A stretch of DNA of 64,000 nt, taken from the NCBI GenBank assembly GCA_937139335.1, contig CAKZPN010000057.1:62001-126000 (forward strand), written 5' to 3'. The position numbers were made by a program, and so were the translations under genes. Each line of letters starts with the position of its first letter. Positions within the stretch are counted from its first letter, which is position 1. Below the pieces are notes generated by a model. It saw only the letters and a list, made by a program, of their open reading frames with translations, searched no databases and had not been told where the DNA came from. Below, one piece after another: positions 7,770 through 17,232 of the stretch. Source of the DNA: an uncultured Roseicyclus sp. (lineage in GTDB: Bacteria > Pseudomonadota > Alphaproteobacteria > Rhodobacterales > Rhodobacteraceae).

Positions 7770-8819
7770 TCAGCCAAGCCAGCGCGCGATATTTGCGGCA
7801 ATGAAGGCGTCATCGGTCAGCTCGGGATGCGCCGCGAGAAGCGCGTCGAGCCGGGCTTCCTGCCCCGGCCCCATCGCCTCGTCCGGGTCGAGGCACCATG
7901 TCCCCTCCAGCAGCCCCTGCCGCCGCAGCACCTCGTGCAGCGCGGCGATGCAGCCGATGAAATTGTTGTCGACGTCGAAGAGTACCTTGTTCGCCTCGGT
8001 CGTGAGCGCATCCAGCGCCAGCCAGTCGGAGGCGCTGCGATCGGCGGGCGGGTTATGCACCGCCTCCATCAGCTCGACCGCCTTGCGGGTCCAGACCGAC
8101 CAGTGCCCGAGAAGGCCACCGCGGAACCGCAGCGACACGATCTCGCCGTCGCGGGGGATGCGGAATTCGGTCAGCAGGTCGGCCACGATGTGGTCGTCGT
8201 TGCCGGTGTAGAGCGTGACGCGGTCCTCGGCGCGGGCCGCGACGACGCCGTGGACGACATTGAGGGTGTAGTAGCGATTGAAGGGCGCGGCCTTGATGCC
8301 CACAACGTTCTCGATGGCTGAAAACCGCGTCCAGAACGAGCGCGGCAGACGGCGGCCACCGACCGCCGGTTGCAGGTAGAAGCCGAAGACGGGCATGACC
8401 TCGGCCACCTCCGCGCAATGGGCGACCAGCGCGTCCTCGTCGAGATCATCGAGACCCGCGAGGCTCAGGAGGACGGCGTGGTAACCGAGCGACCGCGCGA
8501 CCTCTGCCTCGGCCACCGCCTGCGCGGTGGGTCCGACGACACCTGCGACGAGGACCGGGCGGGAGCCGTGCGCCGCGGCCTCTTCGGCGGCAAGCTCAAG
8601 CACCCGGGCATAGAGCCCCGCCTCGCGGATCGCGAATTGCGTGGTGTGGACGCCCACGGCGAGCCCGATGGAACCCGCGTCGAGGTAGTAGCGCGTGAGC
8701 GCACGCTGGCGGCGCTCATCCAGCTTGCGCTCGGCGTTCAGCGCCAGCGGATGGGCCGGGATGACGCCGCCATGGCGCAGCCGGCCGAGGATATCCGAGG
8801 GGATGTCGGAGATCAGCAT
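7770..8819 (-). CDS. Dihydrodipicolinate synthase-family class I aldolase/dehydratase
   Basis: A 349-residue DapA-like TIM-barrel protein. The probable Schiff-base lysine is in GIKAAPF (about residue 175), with an upstream FGFYLQPA strand holding a catalytic tyrosine. Members of this branch act on 2-keto-3-deoxy acids or other pyruvate-type donors; the exact substrate is not readable. It is the last gene of a leftward operon that also has an enolase-superfamily dehydratase, fitting a dehydrate-then-cleave sugar-acid route. It ends 7 bp from the soxT stop with no visible terminator between them. Confidence 0.75.
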   Translation of the reverse strand: MLISDIPSDILGRLRHGGVIPAHPLALNAERKLDERRQRALTRYYLDAGSIGLAVGVHTTQFAIREAGLYARVLELAAEEAAAHGSRPVLVAGVVGPTAQAVAEAEVARSLGYHAVLLSLAGLDDLDEDALVAHCAEVAEVMPVFGFYLQPAVGGRRLPRSFWTRFSAIENVVGIKAAPFNRYYTLNVVHGVVAARAEDRVTLYTGNDDHIVADLLTEFRIPRDGEIVSLRFRGGLLGHWSVWTRKAVELMEAVHNPPADRSASDWLALDALTTEANKVLFDVDNNFIGCIAALHEVLRRQGLLEGTWCLDPDEAMGPGQEARLDALLAAHPELTDDAFIAANIARWLG

Positions 8820-8832
8820 GTCGTGTCGTCCT

Positions 8833-9471
8833 TCAGGGTCTGAGGTAGCCGAAGATCACGTCGATCGCCTGTTGCCGCCGCTGGCGCAGCATCTCGCCGT
8901 CGCGCGGCAGATCGAAGATCGCCGACAGCGTGTAGCGGTTGGAGACCGGAAAATAGCAGATCGACGCGATGGTGATGTAGAGCTGCTGTGGGTCGGCATC
9001 GGCCCGGAACAGCCCCTGCTCCGCCCCGCGCGCCAGCACGCCGGCCAATGCGCCGATCACCGGGCTGTTGAGTTGGCGGGCGTGGTCCGGGTCGATGTGG
9101 CGGCCGCGGTGCAGGTTCTCCTCGTTCAGAAGCTGGATGAACTCGGGGTTCGCGGTGACATAGTCGAAGGAAAACTCGACGAAGGTGCGTACCGCGTCCT
9201 CGGGGGCGAGGCGCGCCAGGTTCAGCCCAGCTTCGGCCGCGCGGATCAGGACGTAGTTGTGCTCCAGCACCGCCGAGAAGAGCGCGTCCTTGGAGCCGAA
9301 ATAGTGGTAGATCATCGCCTTGTTGCAGCCGGCGCGGTCTGCGATGGCGTCGATGCGCCCGCCGCCGAGGCCGCTTTCCGCGAACTCCGCCCGCGCGGCG
9401 TCGAGGATCGCAGCCCGTGTCGCCTCGGCGTCGCGAGGGCCGCGCCTGCGCCGTGCCGCCTCAATACGCAC
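8833..9471 (-). CDS. TetR/AcrR-family transcriptional regulator
   Basis: A 212-residue TetR protein. The N-terminal HTH runs about residues 17-63 (ILDAARAEFAESG ... NKAMIYHYFGSKDALF), followed by a TetR C-terminal ligand-binding domain with the pattern of the TetR_C_6/NicS-like group. The start codon is GTG at 9471, overlapping the end of the upstream epimerase gene by 11 bp, so it is co-translated in the operon it probably controls. A CAACT-N11-AGTTG repeat upstream of the first gene (16981-17001) is a possible target. Confidence 0.88.
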   Translation of the reverse strand: MRIEAARRRRGPRDAEATRAAILDAARAEFAESGLGGGRIDAIADRAGCNKAMIYHYFGSKDALFSAVLEHNYVLIRAAEAGLNLARLAPEDAVRTFVEFSFDYVTANPEFIQLLNEENLHRGRHIDPDHARQLNSPVIGALAGVLARGAEQGLFRADADPQQLYITIASICYFPVSNRYTLSAIFDLPRDGEMLRQRRQQAIDVIFGYLRP

Positions 9472-10489
9472 CGTCGCGCACCTCGAAATGCGTGGGCTTG
9501 CCGAGCGAGCCGCGCCCCGCCGCGACCCAGTCGGCGGTCCAGTCGATCACCTGCGCCAAGGGCACGTCGGGATAGCCGAAATTCTGCTGCTGCACCGTCG
9601 TGTCGACCAGCCAGGCGCGATCCTGTTCCGCGGCGGAAAACACCGGTGCTTTCCCGAAGATCTGTCCGAACCGTTCTGCGATCCGCCGGACCGAGGCGGT
9701 TTCGGGGCCGGAGAGGTTCAGGAGCCGGGGCGGATTGTCGGCCAGCGCCAGCGACCTGAGCGCCACGTCGTTCGCGTCGCCCTGCCAGATCACGTTGCAA
9801 TGGCCCATCTCGAGCGGCACCGGTTGCCCCGCAAGCACCGATTGGGCGATGTCGTGGAGCACGCCGTAGCGCATATCGAGCGCGTAGGAGAGGCGCAGGA
9901 TCACCGACCTGGTGCCATGCCGTTGCGCGGCGTATTCAAACACCCGCTCGCGCCCGACGCAGGAATTGGCGTATTCGCCCGGCGGATCGACGCGCAGGTG
10001 TTCCGGCGCACCGCCCGAGGTGACGCTGACAAAGGGGTAGACGCAGGCGGTGGAATAGACCGCGAAGCGCGCGCCCGCGAAGGCCTCGGCGACGATGTCG
10101 GGGCAGAGCACGTTCATCGCCCAGGTGAGCGCCATGTTGCCCTCGCTGCCGAACTTGCGCCCGGCGAGGAAGACGGCGTTCTCGGTCTTTTCCAATCCTT
10201 TCACGGCGTCGCGGTCGAGCAGGTCGCAGGCGACGGTCTCGATCCCCCAGCCCTCCAGCTTTTCCTGCAGGCCGGGTTCCGAGAACCGGGCGACACCGAT
10301 GATGCGTTTCTCAGGCGCCGCGCGCTTGGCCATCCGCGCCAGCGTCGGGCCGATCTTACCGCCGACGCCGAGAAAGGTGATGTCGCCGGGCAGCGTCGGC
10401 AGATAGTCGCAAAGCGCGGCCGAGGGGCGCGACAACGCCTCTTCCAGCGCGTCGAGGTCGGAAAAGCCCGTGGTGGGGAGGGGGTGCAT
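9461..10489 (-). CDS. NAD(P)-dependent epimerase/dehydratase family protein
   Basis: A 342-residue extended short-chain dehydrogenase. A glycine-rich nucleotide motif GVGGKIGPTLA lies at about residues 41-51, and the later YSTACVYP and GRERVFEY regions supply Ser/Tyr-type positions, though the canonical YxxxK is not obvious. It starts directly after the enolase-family stop (TAG then ATG). Its likely job is an oxidation/epimerisation step on a sugar-like substrate. Substrate unknown. Confidence 0.75.
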   Translation of the reverse strand: MHPLPTTGFSDLDALEEALSRPSAALCDYLPTLPGDITFLGVGGKIGPTLARMAKRAAPEKRIIGVARFSEPGLQEKLEGWGIETVACDLLDRDAVKGLEKTENAVFLAGRKFGSEGNMALTWAMNVLCPDIVAEAFAGARFAVYSTACVYPFVSVTSGGAPEHLRVDPPGEYANSCVGRERVFEYAAQRHGTRSVILRLSYALDMRYGVLHDIAQSVLAGQPVPLEMGHCNVIWQGDANDVALRSLALADNPPRLLNLSGPETASVRRIAERFGQIFGKAPVFSAAEQDRAWLVDTTVQQQNFGYPDVPLAQVIDWTADWVAAGRGSLGKPTHFEVRDGAY

Positions 10490-11950
10490 CTACGGCTCCT
10501 TCTTCTGTCGGGGACGGCGCGCGAGCCGGTCGAAGGACCAGTCCTCGGGGCGCGTGCGCGCGTCCATGTCGGGCGGCGGAAAGCCCATGCCGGGCCGTTG
10601 CAGGCTGCCGGTGGCGAGCAGTCCGTCGCGAATGGTGAGGCGACCGCCGGTGCGACCGTCGGGATGGTAGAGATCGGGATGCTCCGCAAGCCCGGCGGCC
10701 ACATCGGCCGGTGGCAGGTGGGCCATGCCGGCGAAGAAATGATGCGCGTTGCGCTCCACATGCCCGATGCCGAGGGAGGCGACGACGGCGAGGTCGGCGT
10801 TGAGGCCCGCGATGGGCAGGCAGCTCAGGTCCTCGGCGGACTGGAACAGCGCCACGCCGCGCGCCGCGGAATGGTGCCGCGCCAGAATCGCGTTCATCAC
10901 CGAGCGCAGCACGCCCTTGCAGTTCTTGTGACTGACGCCTTGGTAGCCAAGGTCGATGGCGCGGCGGAACGCATCCGGCGCATCGTCGCTTTCGTCGATG
11001 AGCAGCGGCAGGCCGATGGCCTGCAGGGCACTTGGGTCGAGCGGAGCGGAGAGCGCCGCCTTGCGCTCGATCGGCTGCTCGACGAAGAGGATCGCGCGGC
11101 GGAGCGTATCGAGCAAGGGCTCGGCGCGGACCGCCTCCATGAAGCCCGCGAAGGCGTCGGCGCTGGCGAACTGTTCGTTGCCGTCGAGCGTCAGCCGCAC
11201 CGGGCGGCCCATACGGTCGACCAGCGCCCCGATCCGGCGCAGACGGTCGAGGTCGGCTTCGGTGTCGCCCGCGATCTTTACCTTCAGGTAGCGGATGCCG
11301 GTCGCGAGGTAATCCTCCAGCGTCTCGGGCAGCCCGTCGTCCAGCCGGTCGGAGAGGTCGCCGCCATCGAGCGGGTCGAGCATGCCGACGGTGTGGCGCA
11401 CCGCGATGCGGTCGAGCGGCTTTGGCGCCAGCGCCGCCATCGGGTCTTCGTGGGCAAGTTCGGGGAACATCGCGGCGGGGGCCAGACCCGTCACGCCCTG
11501 CGCCAGCATCTCGTGCAGGCTCAACCCCAGCGCGCGGCCGGCGCCGTCGATCAGCGCGCGCTCGACCATCGAGGTGCCGTAGCCGGCCATCAGGTCGTTG
11601 TGACCCTGCGCCTCGGCCGCCGCGCGCATCTCGGCGTCGAGGTGGCGCCAGAGCGTGAAGATGTCGCCCTCGGGGAACGTCCCAGCGCGGGCGACGGCGT
11701 CCTGCAGGATCGCAAGCAGATCCGCGACGTTGTCCGCGGCCGATTTCTCCGGCCGCTTGTCGAACCACTTGTAGGCGAGAATTTCCGAGGCGTAGCCGGT
11801 GACGGCGCGGCCCTCCACCGTTAGTTCCAGCGCCAGCGTCGCGGCGACGGCGGCCTCGATCGTGACGACGCCGAAGCGGAACGGCATCCGCGCGAAAACG
11901 TCGTCGAGACCGATGCGCGCGGCCCCGATCCTGATGGTGGCGGGAGTCAT
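10490..11950 (-). CDS. Enolase-superfamily protein (mandelate racemase/muconate lactonising-like)
   Basis: A 486-residue protein, longer than typical 370-400-residue members. A barrel lysine pair appears as YLKVKIAG (about residue 215), then metal-ligand regions LDGNEQF (about 245) and IDESDD (about 300), and SHKNCKG (about 325). Such enzymes abstract an alpha-proton from a carboxylate and then dehydrate, racemise or cycloisomerise. I place the start at 11950, where ATGA overlaps the stop of the upstream TIM-barrel gene. The C-terminal extension (last ~70 residues, rich in proline and arginine) is unusual. Confidence 0.78.
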   Translation of the reverse strand: MTPATIRIGAARIGLDDVFARMPFRFGVVTIEAAVAATLALELTVEGRAVTGYASEILAYKWFDKRPEKSAADNVADLLAILQDAVARAGTFPEGDIFTLWRHLDAEMRAAAEAQGHNDLMAGYGTSMVERALIDGAGRALGLSLHEMLAQGVTGLAPAAMFPELAHEDPMAALAPKPLDRIAVRHTVGMLDPLDGGDLSDRLDDGLPETLEDYLATGIRYLKVKIAGDTEADLDRLRRIGALVDRMGRPVRLTLDGNEQFASADAFAGFMEAVRAEPLLDTLRRAILFVEQPIERKAALSAPLDPSALQAIGLPLLIDESDDAPDAFRRAIDLGYQGVSHKNCKGVLRSVMNAILARHHSAARGVALFQSAEDLSCLPIAGLNADLAVVASLGIGHVERNAHHFFAGMAHLPPADVAAGLAEHPDLYHPDGRTGGRLTIRDGLLATGSLQRPGMGFPPPDMDARTRPEDWSFDRLARRPRQKKEP

Positions 11951-12783
11951 GGTTTGCCTCCGACGGCTTCGCGCAAGCCCCGCAGGTAGCCCGCGGCAAC
12001 GGCGGCGGTGGCGAGGCCGGAGGGCTCGTAAACGAACGGTTCGGCGCTGACGTAGCCGGTGTAATCCGAGCGCGCCACCGCCTCCAGTACCGCGCGAAAG
12101 GTCATTGCGCCCTGCCCCGGCGCACGGCGGTTCGGATCGTTGACATGGACATGACCGATCCGGCGGGTCGGCAGCCATTCGGCCAGGACCTCGTGCGCCG
12201 GACGGTCCTCGCCATCAGCGGCGGCGCAGGTATCGAGCATTGTCATCAGGCCCGGCGCGCCTATCTCGTCGATGAACGCCGCGCAGTCGGCGACGGTGTT
12301 GAGGAACGGCGTGAGGGTGGGCGACAGCGGCTCGAGGCAATAGCGAACCCCCGCCGCCTCGGCCGCGTGCCCGGCCCGCGCGAAACAGGTGGCGGCGGTG
12401 GCGCGGGCCGTGGCCGGATCAGGCGCGTCGGCGGGGTTGCGCGCGTCGGGTGAGCCGTGGACCAGCATCTCGCCGCCGAGGTCGGCGCAGAGTTCCACCA
12501 TCGCCTCCATATGCGCGCCCGCCACATCGGCACGGGCGGGGTCGGTGATCGACAAGCCGAGCGGTACGTTCATCAGCCAGTGCAGGCCGGCGATTTCCAG
12601 GCCGGTATCCTCCGCCATCGCCCGCACCTCGGCCCGGCGGGTTGCACTCAGCCGGGCCGGGTCGTCGGAGAGCGTGAAGGGCGCGATCTCGATCGCGTCG
12701 AAACCGAGGTCGGCGATGATCCTGCACTGATCGGCAAAATCATGTTCCCGCAGCACCTCGTTGCAGAGCGCGAGCCGCATCAT
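11947..12783 (-). CDS. Sugar phosphate isomerase/epimerase-family TIM barrel
   Basis: A 278-residue xylose isomerase-like (AP endonuclease family 2) protein. Metal and acid positions are seen in FDAIEIAPF (about 30), CLEPLSPT (about 145), MLDTCAA (about 185), GHVHVND (about 215) and SAEPF (about 250). This fold includes hydroxypyruvate isomerases and ketose 3-epimerases. Two adjacent ATGs (12783, 12780) overlap the TctB stop. It is embedded in the TTT-transporter operon, suggesting it acts on the imported acid. Confidence 0.8.
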   Translation of the reverse strand: MMRLALCNEVLREHDFADQCRIIADLGFDAIEIAPFTLSDDPARLSATRRAEVRAMAEDTGLEIAGLHWLMNVPLGLSITDPARADVAGAHMEAMVELCADLGGEMLVHGSPDARNPADAPDPATARATAATCFARAGHAAEAAGVRYCLEPLSPTLTPFLNTVADCAAFIDEIGAPGLMTMLDTCAAADGEDRPAHEVLAEWLPTRRIGHVHVNDPNRRAPGQGAMTFRAVLEAVARSDYTGYVSAEPFVYEPSGLATAAVAAGYLRGLREAVGGKP

Positions 12784-13289
12784 CCGGGTAACCTCACCAG
12801 GAAGATTTCCTCGAAGACGAGCTGGATGCCGAAGGCGGCAACCAGCGCCAGCAGCGCCGCCCCGCCAAAAAGCCACGGCAGCGACAATTGTCGGTCCGGG
12901 TTCACGAGGTCGAGCGCCACGACGAAGACGAAGACGAAGCCCGCCGTGACCGGCACGAAGGGCAAGGCACCGAAGAGCAGCATGCCGTAGGCCAGCGCCA
13001 GCGCGACGGTGAGCGCCGTGCGCAAAACCGCGCCGCGGTCCCAATCGTGGATGGTGACGCCGACCCGGGTGCCGCCACCGCGCACCGCCCTGAGCGTCAG
13101 CATCAGGCCGAAGACCACGAGCGCGGCGGAGACCAGGCCCGGCGTGACGCCCGGCACCGTGTTGGGGTCAACGCCGCGTTCGGCGAAGCGTGGCATCTGC
13201 AGCGAGGCGATGACCCCCGCCGCGCCGAGGATGGTGGTGAAGAGCCCCGACAGCAGGTCGACGCGGGTGATGGCGCTGCTCTCGTTCAT
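12780..13289 (-). CDS. TctB-like small membrane subunit of a TTT importer
   Basis: A 169-residue protein with about four hydrophobic segments, the pattern of the TctB small permease of tripartite tricarboxylate transporters. The ATG at 13289 overlaps the oxidoreductase stop by 4 bp (ATGA). It differs from the usual tctC-B-A order: a Gfo/Idh gene lies between TctA and TctB. It should pair with the TctA at 14323-15834 and the TctC at 15952-16956. Confidence 0.85.
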   Translation of the reverse strand: MNESSAITRVDLLSGLFTTILGAAGVIASLQMPRFAERGVDPNTVPGVTPGLVSAALVVFGLMLTLRAVRGGGTRVGVTIHDWDRGAVLRTALTVALALAYGMLLFGALPFVPVTAGFVFVFVVALDLVNPDRQLSLPWLFGGAALLALVAAFGIQLVFEEIFLVRLPG

Positions 13290-14326
13290 GGGATCGCCTC
13301 CGGTTCGAGAACGTTGACGGGCGCGCGGGGTCCGCGCGCGAGGGCCGTGGCGATGGCGTCGGTGACGCGCGCCAGGTCCACCGCGCCCTCTGCCACCCCG
13401 CTGAGCGGCGGCGTGCCGTGGTCGAGCGTGTCGAGGAAGGCGGCGAAGGAGGCGCGGAGCAGGTCGACCGTGCTGGTGTCCCCCATCTCCTCGGTCTCGA
13501 GCGCGCCGGGGTGTGGATGCCAGCCGCCGGGGGTGGCGGCGTAGCGCACGGCGGCTTTCGTCAGCCGGTTGCGGTTGAAATCGAGGTGCAGGAGGCCGCC
13601 GTCGCCGCAAAGCATCAGCTCCTTGCGGGTCTGCGCGTCGGGCACGACGCTGTCGGCCACGGTTCCGCCGCGCACGAGACCGAGCCGCAGTTCTCCGGTG
13701 ACGCCGGACGCGTGGATCGTGTCGATGCGGATGTCATCGGCCAGCGCCCCGCCCAGCCGCGCATGGCCGACAGCATCGATCGAGGCGATGGGCGAGCCCG
13801 CGAGGTGGCGCATGAGGTCGAGGAAATGCACGCCGTCGTTCTCGACCAGCGAACTGTCCTCGCGCGTCCGCTTCCAGCCGGAGAAATCGCCCGACATCGA
13901 GATGAGCCGCCCGATCGCACCCTCGGCCAGCAGCGCACGGGCGCGGAGCGTCAGGGGATGGGCGCGGAGGATCAGGCCGATCTGCACCGGGATGCCGTGG
14001 GCAAGTCGCTGCAACCGCAGCGCCTCGGCCAGTGTCCGCGTCGCGGGTTTCTCGATCAGCACCGGCAGGCCCCGCGCCAGCGCCATCTCGGCCACGTCAA
14101 CGTGGGCGTCGGGCGGCGTCACGATGTCGACGATGTCCGCGCCCGCCATCGCGGCGGCGAGGTCGGCGAACACTGCCTCGGGCGCGATCCCGTCCGCGAC
14201 AGCCCGCACCCGCGCCGCGGCCTCCGCGTCGGCTACCCGCAGCGCGATGCCGGGCAGGCGCGACCAGGCGGCCGCGTGCAGTGCGCCGAACGCGCCGTAC
14301 CCCGCGATGAGGACCGTGCGCGTCAC
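13286..14326 (-). CDS. Gfo/Idh/MocA-family NAD(P)-dependent oxidoreductase
   Basis: A 346-residue dehydrogenase. The Rossmann motif is GYGAFGALHA (from residue 9), followed by the family EKPATRTLAEA loop (about 90) and a substrate region LVENDGVHFLDL holding the usual catalytic histidine (about 175). The start is GTG at 14326, overlapping the TctA stop by 4 bp; no ATG fits before the Rossmann strand. The enzyme likely oxidises a polyol or sugar acid brought in by the adjacent transporter. Confidence 0.86.
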   Translation of the reverse strand: MTRTVLIAGYGAFGALHAAAWSRLPGIALRVADAEAAARVRAVADGIAPEAVFADLAAAMAGADIVDIVTPPDAHVDVAEMALARGLPVLIEKPATRTLAEALRLQRLAHGIPVQIGLILRAHPLTLRARALLAEGAIGRLISMSGDFSGWKRTREDSSLVENDGVHFLDLMRHLAGSPIASIDAVGHARLGGALADDIRIDTIHASGVTGELRLGLVRGGTVADSVVPDAQTRKELMLCGDGGLLHLDFNRNRLTKAAVRYAATPGGWHPHPGALETEEMGDTSTVDLLRASFAAFLDTLDHGTPPLSGVAEGAVDLARVTDAIATALARGPRAPVNVLEPEAIP

Positions 14327-15834
14327 GAGGTGCCCCCGATCCGCTGCCGGAGCCAGCCGTAGATTCGCCGTGTCGGCAACAGCCCTGCGAGCAGGATCAG
14401 GACCACGAGCACCGCCAGCACCGCCGAGATCGGGCGCGTGAAGAACGGCGTCAGGTCGCCCTGCGTCAGCGTCAGGCTGCGGCGCAGGTTGGCGTCGAGG
14501 ATCGGGCCGAGCACGACCCCCAGCACAAGCGGCGCCACAGGAAACCCGGTCTCGCGCATCAGAAAGCCGATGAGGCCGAAGACGACCATCAGGTGCACTT
14601 CGAACATCCGATTCGAGATCGCGAAGGCGCCGACGACGCACAGGGTGAAGATGACGCCCAGAAGCCACTCGCGCCGGACCTGCAGGATCAGGAGCAGCGG
14701 GCGGGTGAGGAGCAAGCCGAGGACGAGGATGCCGAGGCTCGCCCAGAACACCATCGCGACGATGGAATAGAAGAAGTCGGGTTGCTGGTACATGATCAGC
14801 GGGCCGGGACGGATGCCGTGGATGATCATCGCGGCGAGCAGGACGGCGGCGGGGGCGGAGCCGGGGATCGCCAGCGTCAGCACCGGGATCAGCGCGCCGG
14901 GCACGGCGGCGGAATTGCCGGTCTCGGCCGCCAGCAGCCCCTCGACCGAGCCCTTGCCGTACTCCTCGGGCTTGCGGCTGAACCGCTTGGCCGCCGCGTA
15001 GGAGACCCATGCCCCCATATCCTCGCCCACGCCGGGCACGACGCCCATGAAGGTGCCGATGAGACCGGAGCGGATCCATGTCGCGCTGTGCCGGAACGCC
15101 TGCAGGCTGGAGGCGAGGATGCCCTTCGCGTCGTTCGCAACGCGCTGGCCCGCCGCGCCGCGCATGACCGAGAACACCTCGGCGCAGCCGAAGGCGCCGA
15201 CGAGGATCGGCAACAGGCCGAGCCCGCCGGCGAGGTTCGGGTTGCCGTAGGAGAACCGCGCGTAGCCGTGGATGCTTTCCTGCCCGACCATCGCGATAAG
15301 GAGGCCGAGGAAGCCCGAGATCCAGCCCTTGAGACCATCCTCCATCGCCGTCAGCTGGCCGCAGAGCACGATGCCGAAGACGGCGAGCCAGAAGAACTCA
15401 AACGAGCCGAAGTCGAGCGCGAATTCCGCAAGCCAGGGCGCGAGCACCGCCAGCGCCAGCATGCCCACCACGGTGCCGAGGAAGGACCCGGTCGTGGCCA
15501 CCGCCATCGCCCGGCCGGCGTGGCCGCTGCGCGCCAGCGGGAAGCCTTCGAGCGAGGTGGCGGCATTGGCGGGCGTGCCGGGAATGTTGAGCAGGATCGC
15601 CGAGCGGCTGCCGCCGTAGATCGCGCCGACATACATGCAGATCAGGATCAGGATCGCCTGGTCCGGCTCCATCGACAGGGTCAGCGTCGTCATCAGCGCG
15701 ACGCCCAGCGTGGCGGTCAGGCCGGGGATCATGCCGACCACGATGCCCAGCAGGCAGGCCCAGAAAACCGTGAAAATCTTGGGCGATGCCCCGATATCGG
15801 CGACCGCGGCAAGCATGTGGGACAGGTTTTCCAT
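14323..15834 (-). CDS. TctA-like large membrane subunit of a TTT importer
   Basis: A 503-residue protein with the TctA family pattern of about 11-12 membrane helices. The typical motifs IPGLTAT (about 36), YGGSRSAILLNIPGTPANAAT (about 70-90, shortened here) and a second half repeat VPGVGEDMGAW and AETGNSAAVPGALIPVLTLAIPG are present. Start taken at the ATG 15834. It lies 117 bp after TctC. It imports a carboxylate delivered by TctC, driven by the proton or sodium gradient. Confidence 0.93.
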   Translation of the reverse strand: MENLSHMLAAVADIGASPKIFTVFWACLLGIVVGMIPGLTATLGVALMTTLTLSMEPDQAILILICMYVGAIYGGSRSAILLNIPGTPANAATSLEGFPLARSGHAGRAMAVATTGSFLGTVVGMLALAVLAPWLAEFALDFGSFEFFWLAVFGIVLCGQLTAMEDGLKGWISGFLGLLIAMVGQESIHGYARFSYGNPNLAGGLGLLPILVGAFGCAEVFSVMRGAAGQRVANDAKGILASSLQAFRHSATWIRSGLIGTFMGVVPGVGEDMGAWVSYAAAKRFSRKPEEYGKGSVEGLLAAETGNSAAVPGALIPVLTLAIPGSAPAAVLLAAMIIHGIRPGPLIMYQQPDFFYSIVAMVFWASLGILVLGLLLTRPLLLILQVRREWLLGVIFTLCVVGAFAISNRMFEVHLMVVFGLIGFLMRETGFPVAPLVLGVVLGPILDANLRRSLTLTQGDLTPFFTRPISAVLAVLVVLILLAGLLPTRRIYGWLRQRIGGTS

Positions 15835-15951
15835 GGGCCTCGGAGGAGATCGTCGTGGACAAGGGGAGGCTTGCGCGCCGCAGCCCAGGGGATGCGGCAC
15901 CGGGCGTGTCAGGGTCCGGTCCGGCTCACGCGACCCGGACCGGGGTGCAGG

Positions 15952-16956
15952 TCATTCCGCGCGCGGGATACCGAACTCGGCGGGGTCGTTCGGACCGGCG
16001 CCGCTGTCGAACTGTTGGTAGGCGTTGATCTGCAGGAACGGCATCGCCGCCTCCTGCGCCGCCTCGCCCGAGGACGGATCGAACAGCGCGGCCCGCTCGG
16101 CGGCGTAGGTGCGCATCCGCTCGCTGCCGGGCAGGACCTCGGCCCAGACCCGGTCCATGGTCGCGATCACCTCTGCCGGCGCGTCGGCGGGCAGGAACAG
16201 GCCGAAGTAGTTCGGCGCGACCGCGATCTCGGGCAGCCAGTCGGTGATCGGCGGCACGCTCCCGAAGTCCTGCAGCTCCAGCGGCGAGCTTGCCACCACT
16301 GCCAGCGGCCGCAGGCGACCGGCGCGGATCATGTCGACCTGCTCGACCGCGGTCTGTGCGGTCATCTGGGTCTCGCCCGCAACCGTCGAGGTCACGGCAG
16401 GCGCGCCGCCCTCGTAGGTGATCTGCTGGTAGTTGATGCCGCCCGCCGCCGTGTCGATGGCGTCGAGGCTGATCGCGCCGGCCGAGGTCAGGCCGGCCGA
16501 GGAGGCGGTGATCGGGTCGCCCGATGCCTGCAGTGCCTCGAGAAGCTGACCGAAATCCTCATAGGGCGAATCCGCTGGCACAGAAACCAGCGAGGGGTTC
16601 GCGACGTGCAGGTAAAGCTGCCAGTCCGACAGCGGCACGTCGAGCATGTCCATCACCGGATAGGCGCCAAGATCGGCAGCGGCGCCGGCGGCGAACATCA
16701 TGCCATCGTGCGGTGCTTCCCAGACCGAGCGGGTGCCGACCGAGCCGGAGGCTCCGGGCTGGTTCACCACCACGAAGGTCTGGCCGACCGCCTCGGTCAG
16801 AACCTCGGCCACGACCCGCGTCACGCTGTCGGTCGAGCCGCCCGCAGACCACGGCACCACGATGGTCACGGGCTCCGTCGGTTGCCACTCCTGCGCCATG
16901 GCGCCACCCGCCAGGGTGCCGGCCAATATCGCTCCGATTGCCAGAGTCTTCTGCAT
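15952..16956 (-). CDS. TctC-like periplasmic solute-binding protein
   Basis: A 334-residue Bug/TctC receptor with a Sec signal (first ~25 residues, ending GGAMAQ) and the family start PVTIVVPWSAGG. A very strong ribosome site, GGAGGTGATC, precedes the ATG at 16956 by six bases, which decides this start over a longer open frame and suggests high expression, normal for a binding protein. It is the first gene of the 7770-16956 operon. Ligand unknown; the enzymes downstream suggest a sugar acid. Confidence 0.92.
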   Translation of the reverse strand: MQKTLAIGAILAGTLAGGAMAQEWQPTEPVTIVVPWSAGGSTDSVTRVVAEVLTEAVGQTFVVVNQPGASGSVGTRSVWEAPHDGMMFAAGAAADLGAYPVMDMLDVPLSDWQLYLHVANPSLVSVPADSPYEDFGQLLEALQASGDPITASSAGLTSAGAISLDAIDTAAGGINYQQITYEGGAPAVTSTVAGETQMTAQTAVEQVDMIRAGRLRPLAVVASSPLELQDFGSVPPITDWLPEIAVAPNYFGLFLPADAPAEVIATMDRVWAEVLPGSERMRTYAAERAALFDPSSGEAAQEAAMPFLQINAYQQFDSGAGPNDPAEFGIPRAE

Positions 16957-17232
16957 TTTGATCACCTCCACTGTTATAACCAACTTTTCAGTTAATAGTT
17001 GAGCGGGCCGTTCAGATTCTGTCAAGCATTTGGAGTCCGGCCCGCCGGACCACCCCATTCGGAGCAGCACCAAAGTTGGTTCCAGGTCGACGATGCTGTC
17101 GCGACCAAGCAAACAATGCGTGCCCAAAACGACCGACGGTTCACCCATGGCGGTTTGCGCCGTCACGACGGACCTGACTTGGTAGAGGGTGGCCCCATCG
17201 GATGTTTCGGCTGATCGCGGCAGCTTGGCAGA
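16957..17232. promoter_or_regulatory. Promoter region of the first TTT operon, with CAACT-N11-AGTTG repeat
   Basis: This 276-bp gap has no supported gene. Near the TctC start it is AT-rich and contains CAACT (16981-16985) and AGTTG (16997-17001), an inverted repeat with an 11-bp spacer, about 25 bp upstream of the start codon. A shorter palindrome GTTATAAC lies at 16973-16980. One of these may be the operator of the operon's TetR regulator. The remainder up to the aldolase stop at 17233 shows nothing recognisable. Confidence 0.4.

Noticed and set aside
9320..11824. 834-codon plus-strand open frame
   Set aside because: It runs antisense over the TetR, epimerase and enolase-family genes; rich in Arg, Gly and His with no family features.
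14593..16995. 800-codon plus-strand open frame
   Set aside because: Antisense to TctA and TctC; composition typical of a GC shadow frame.
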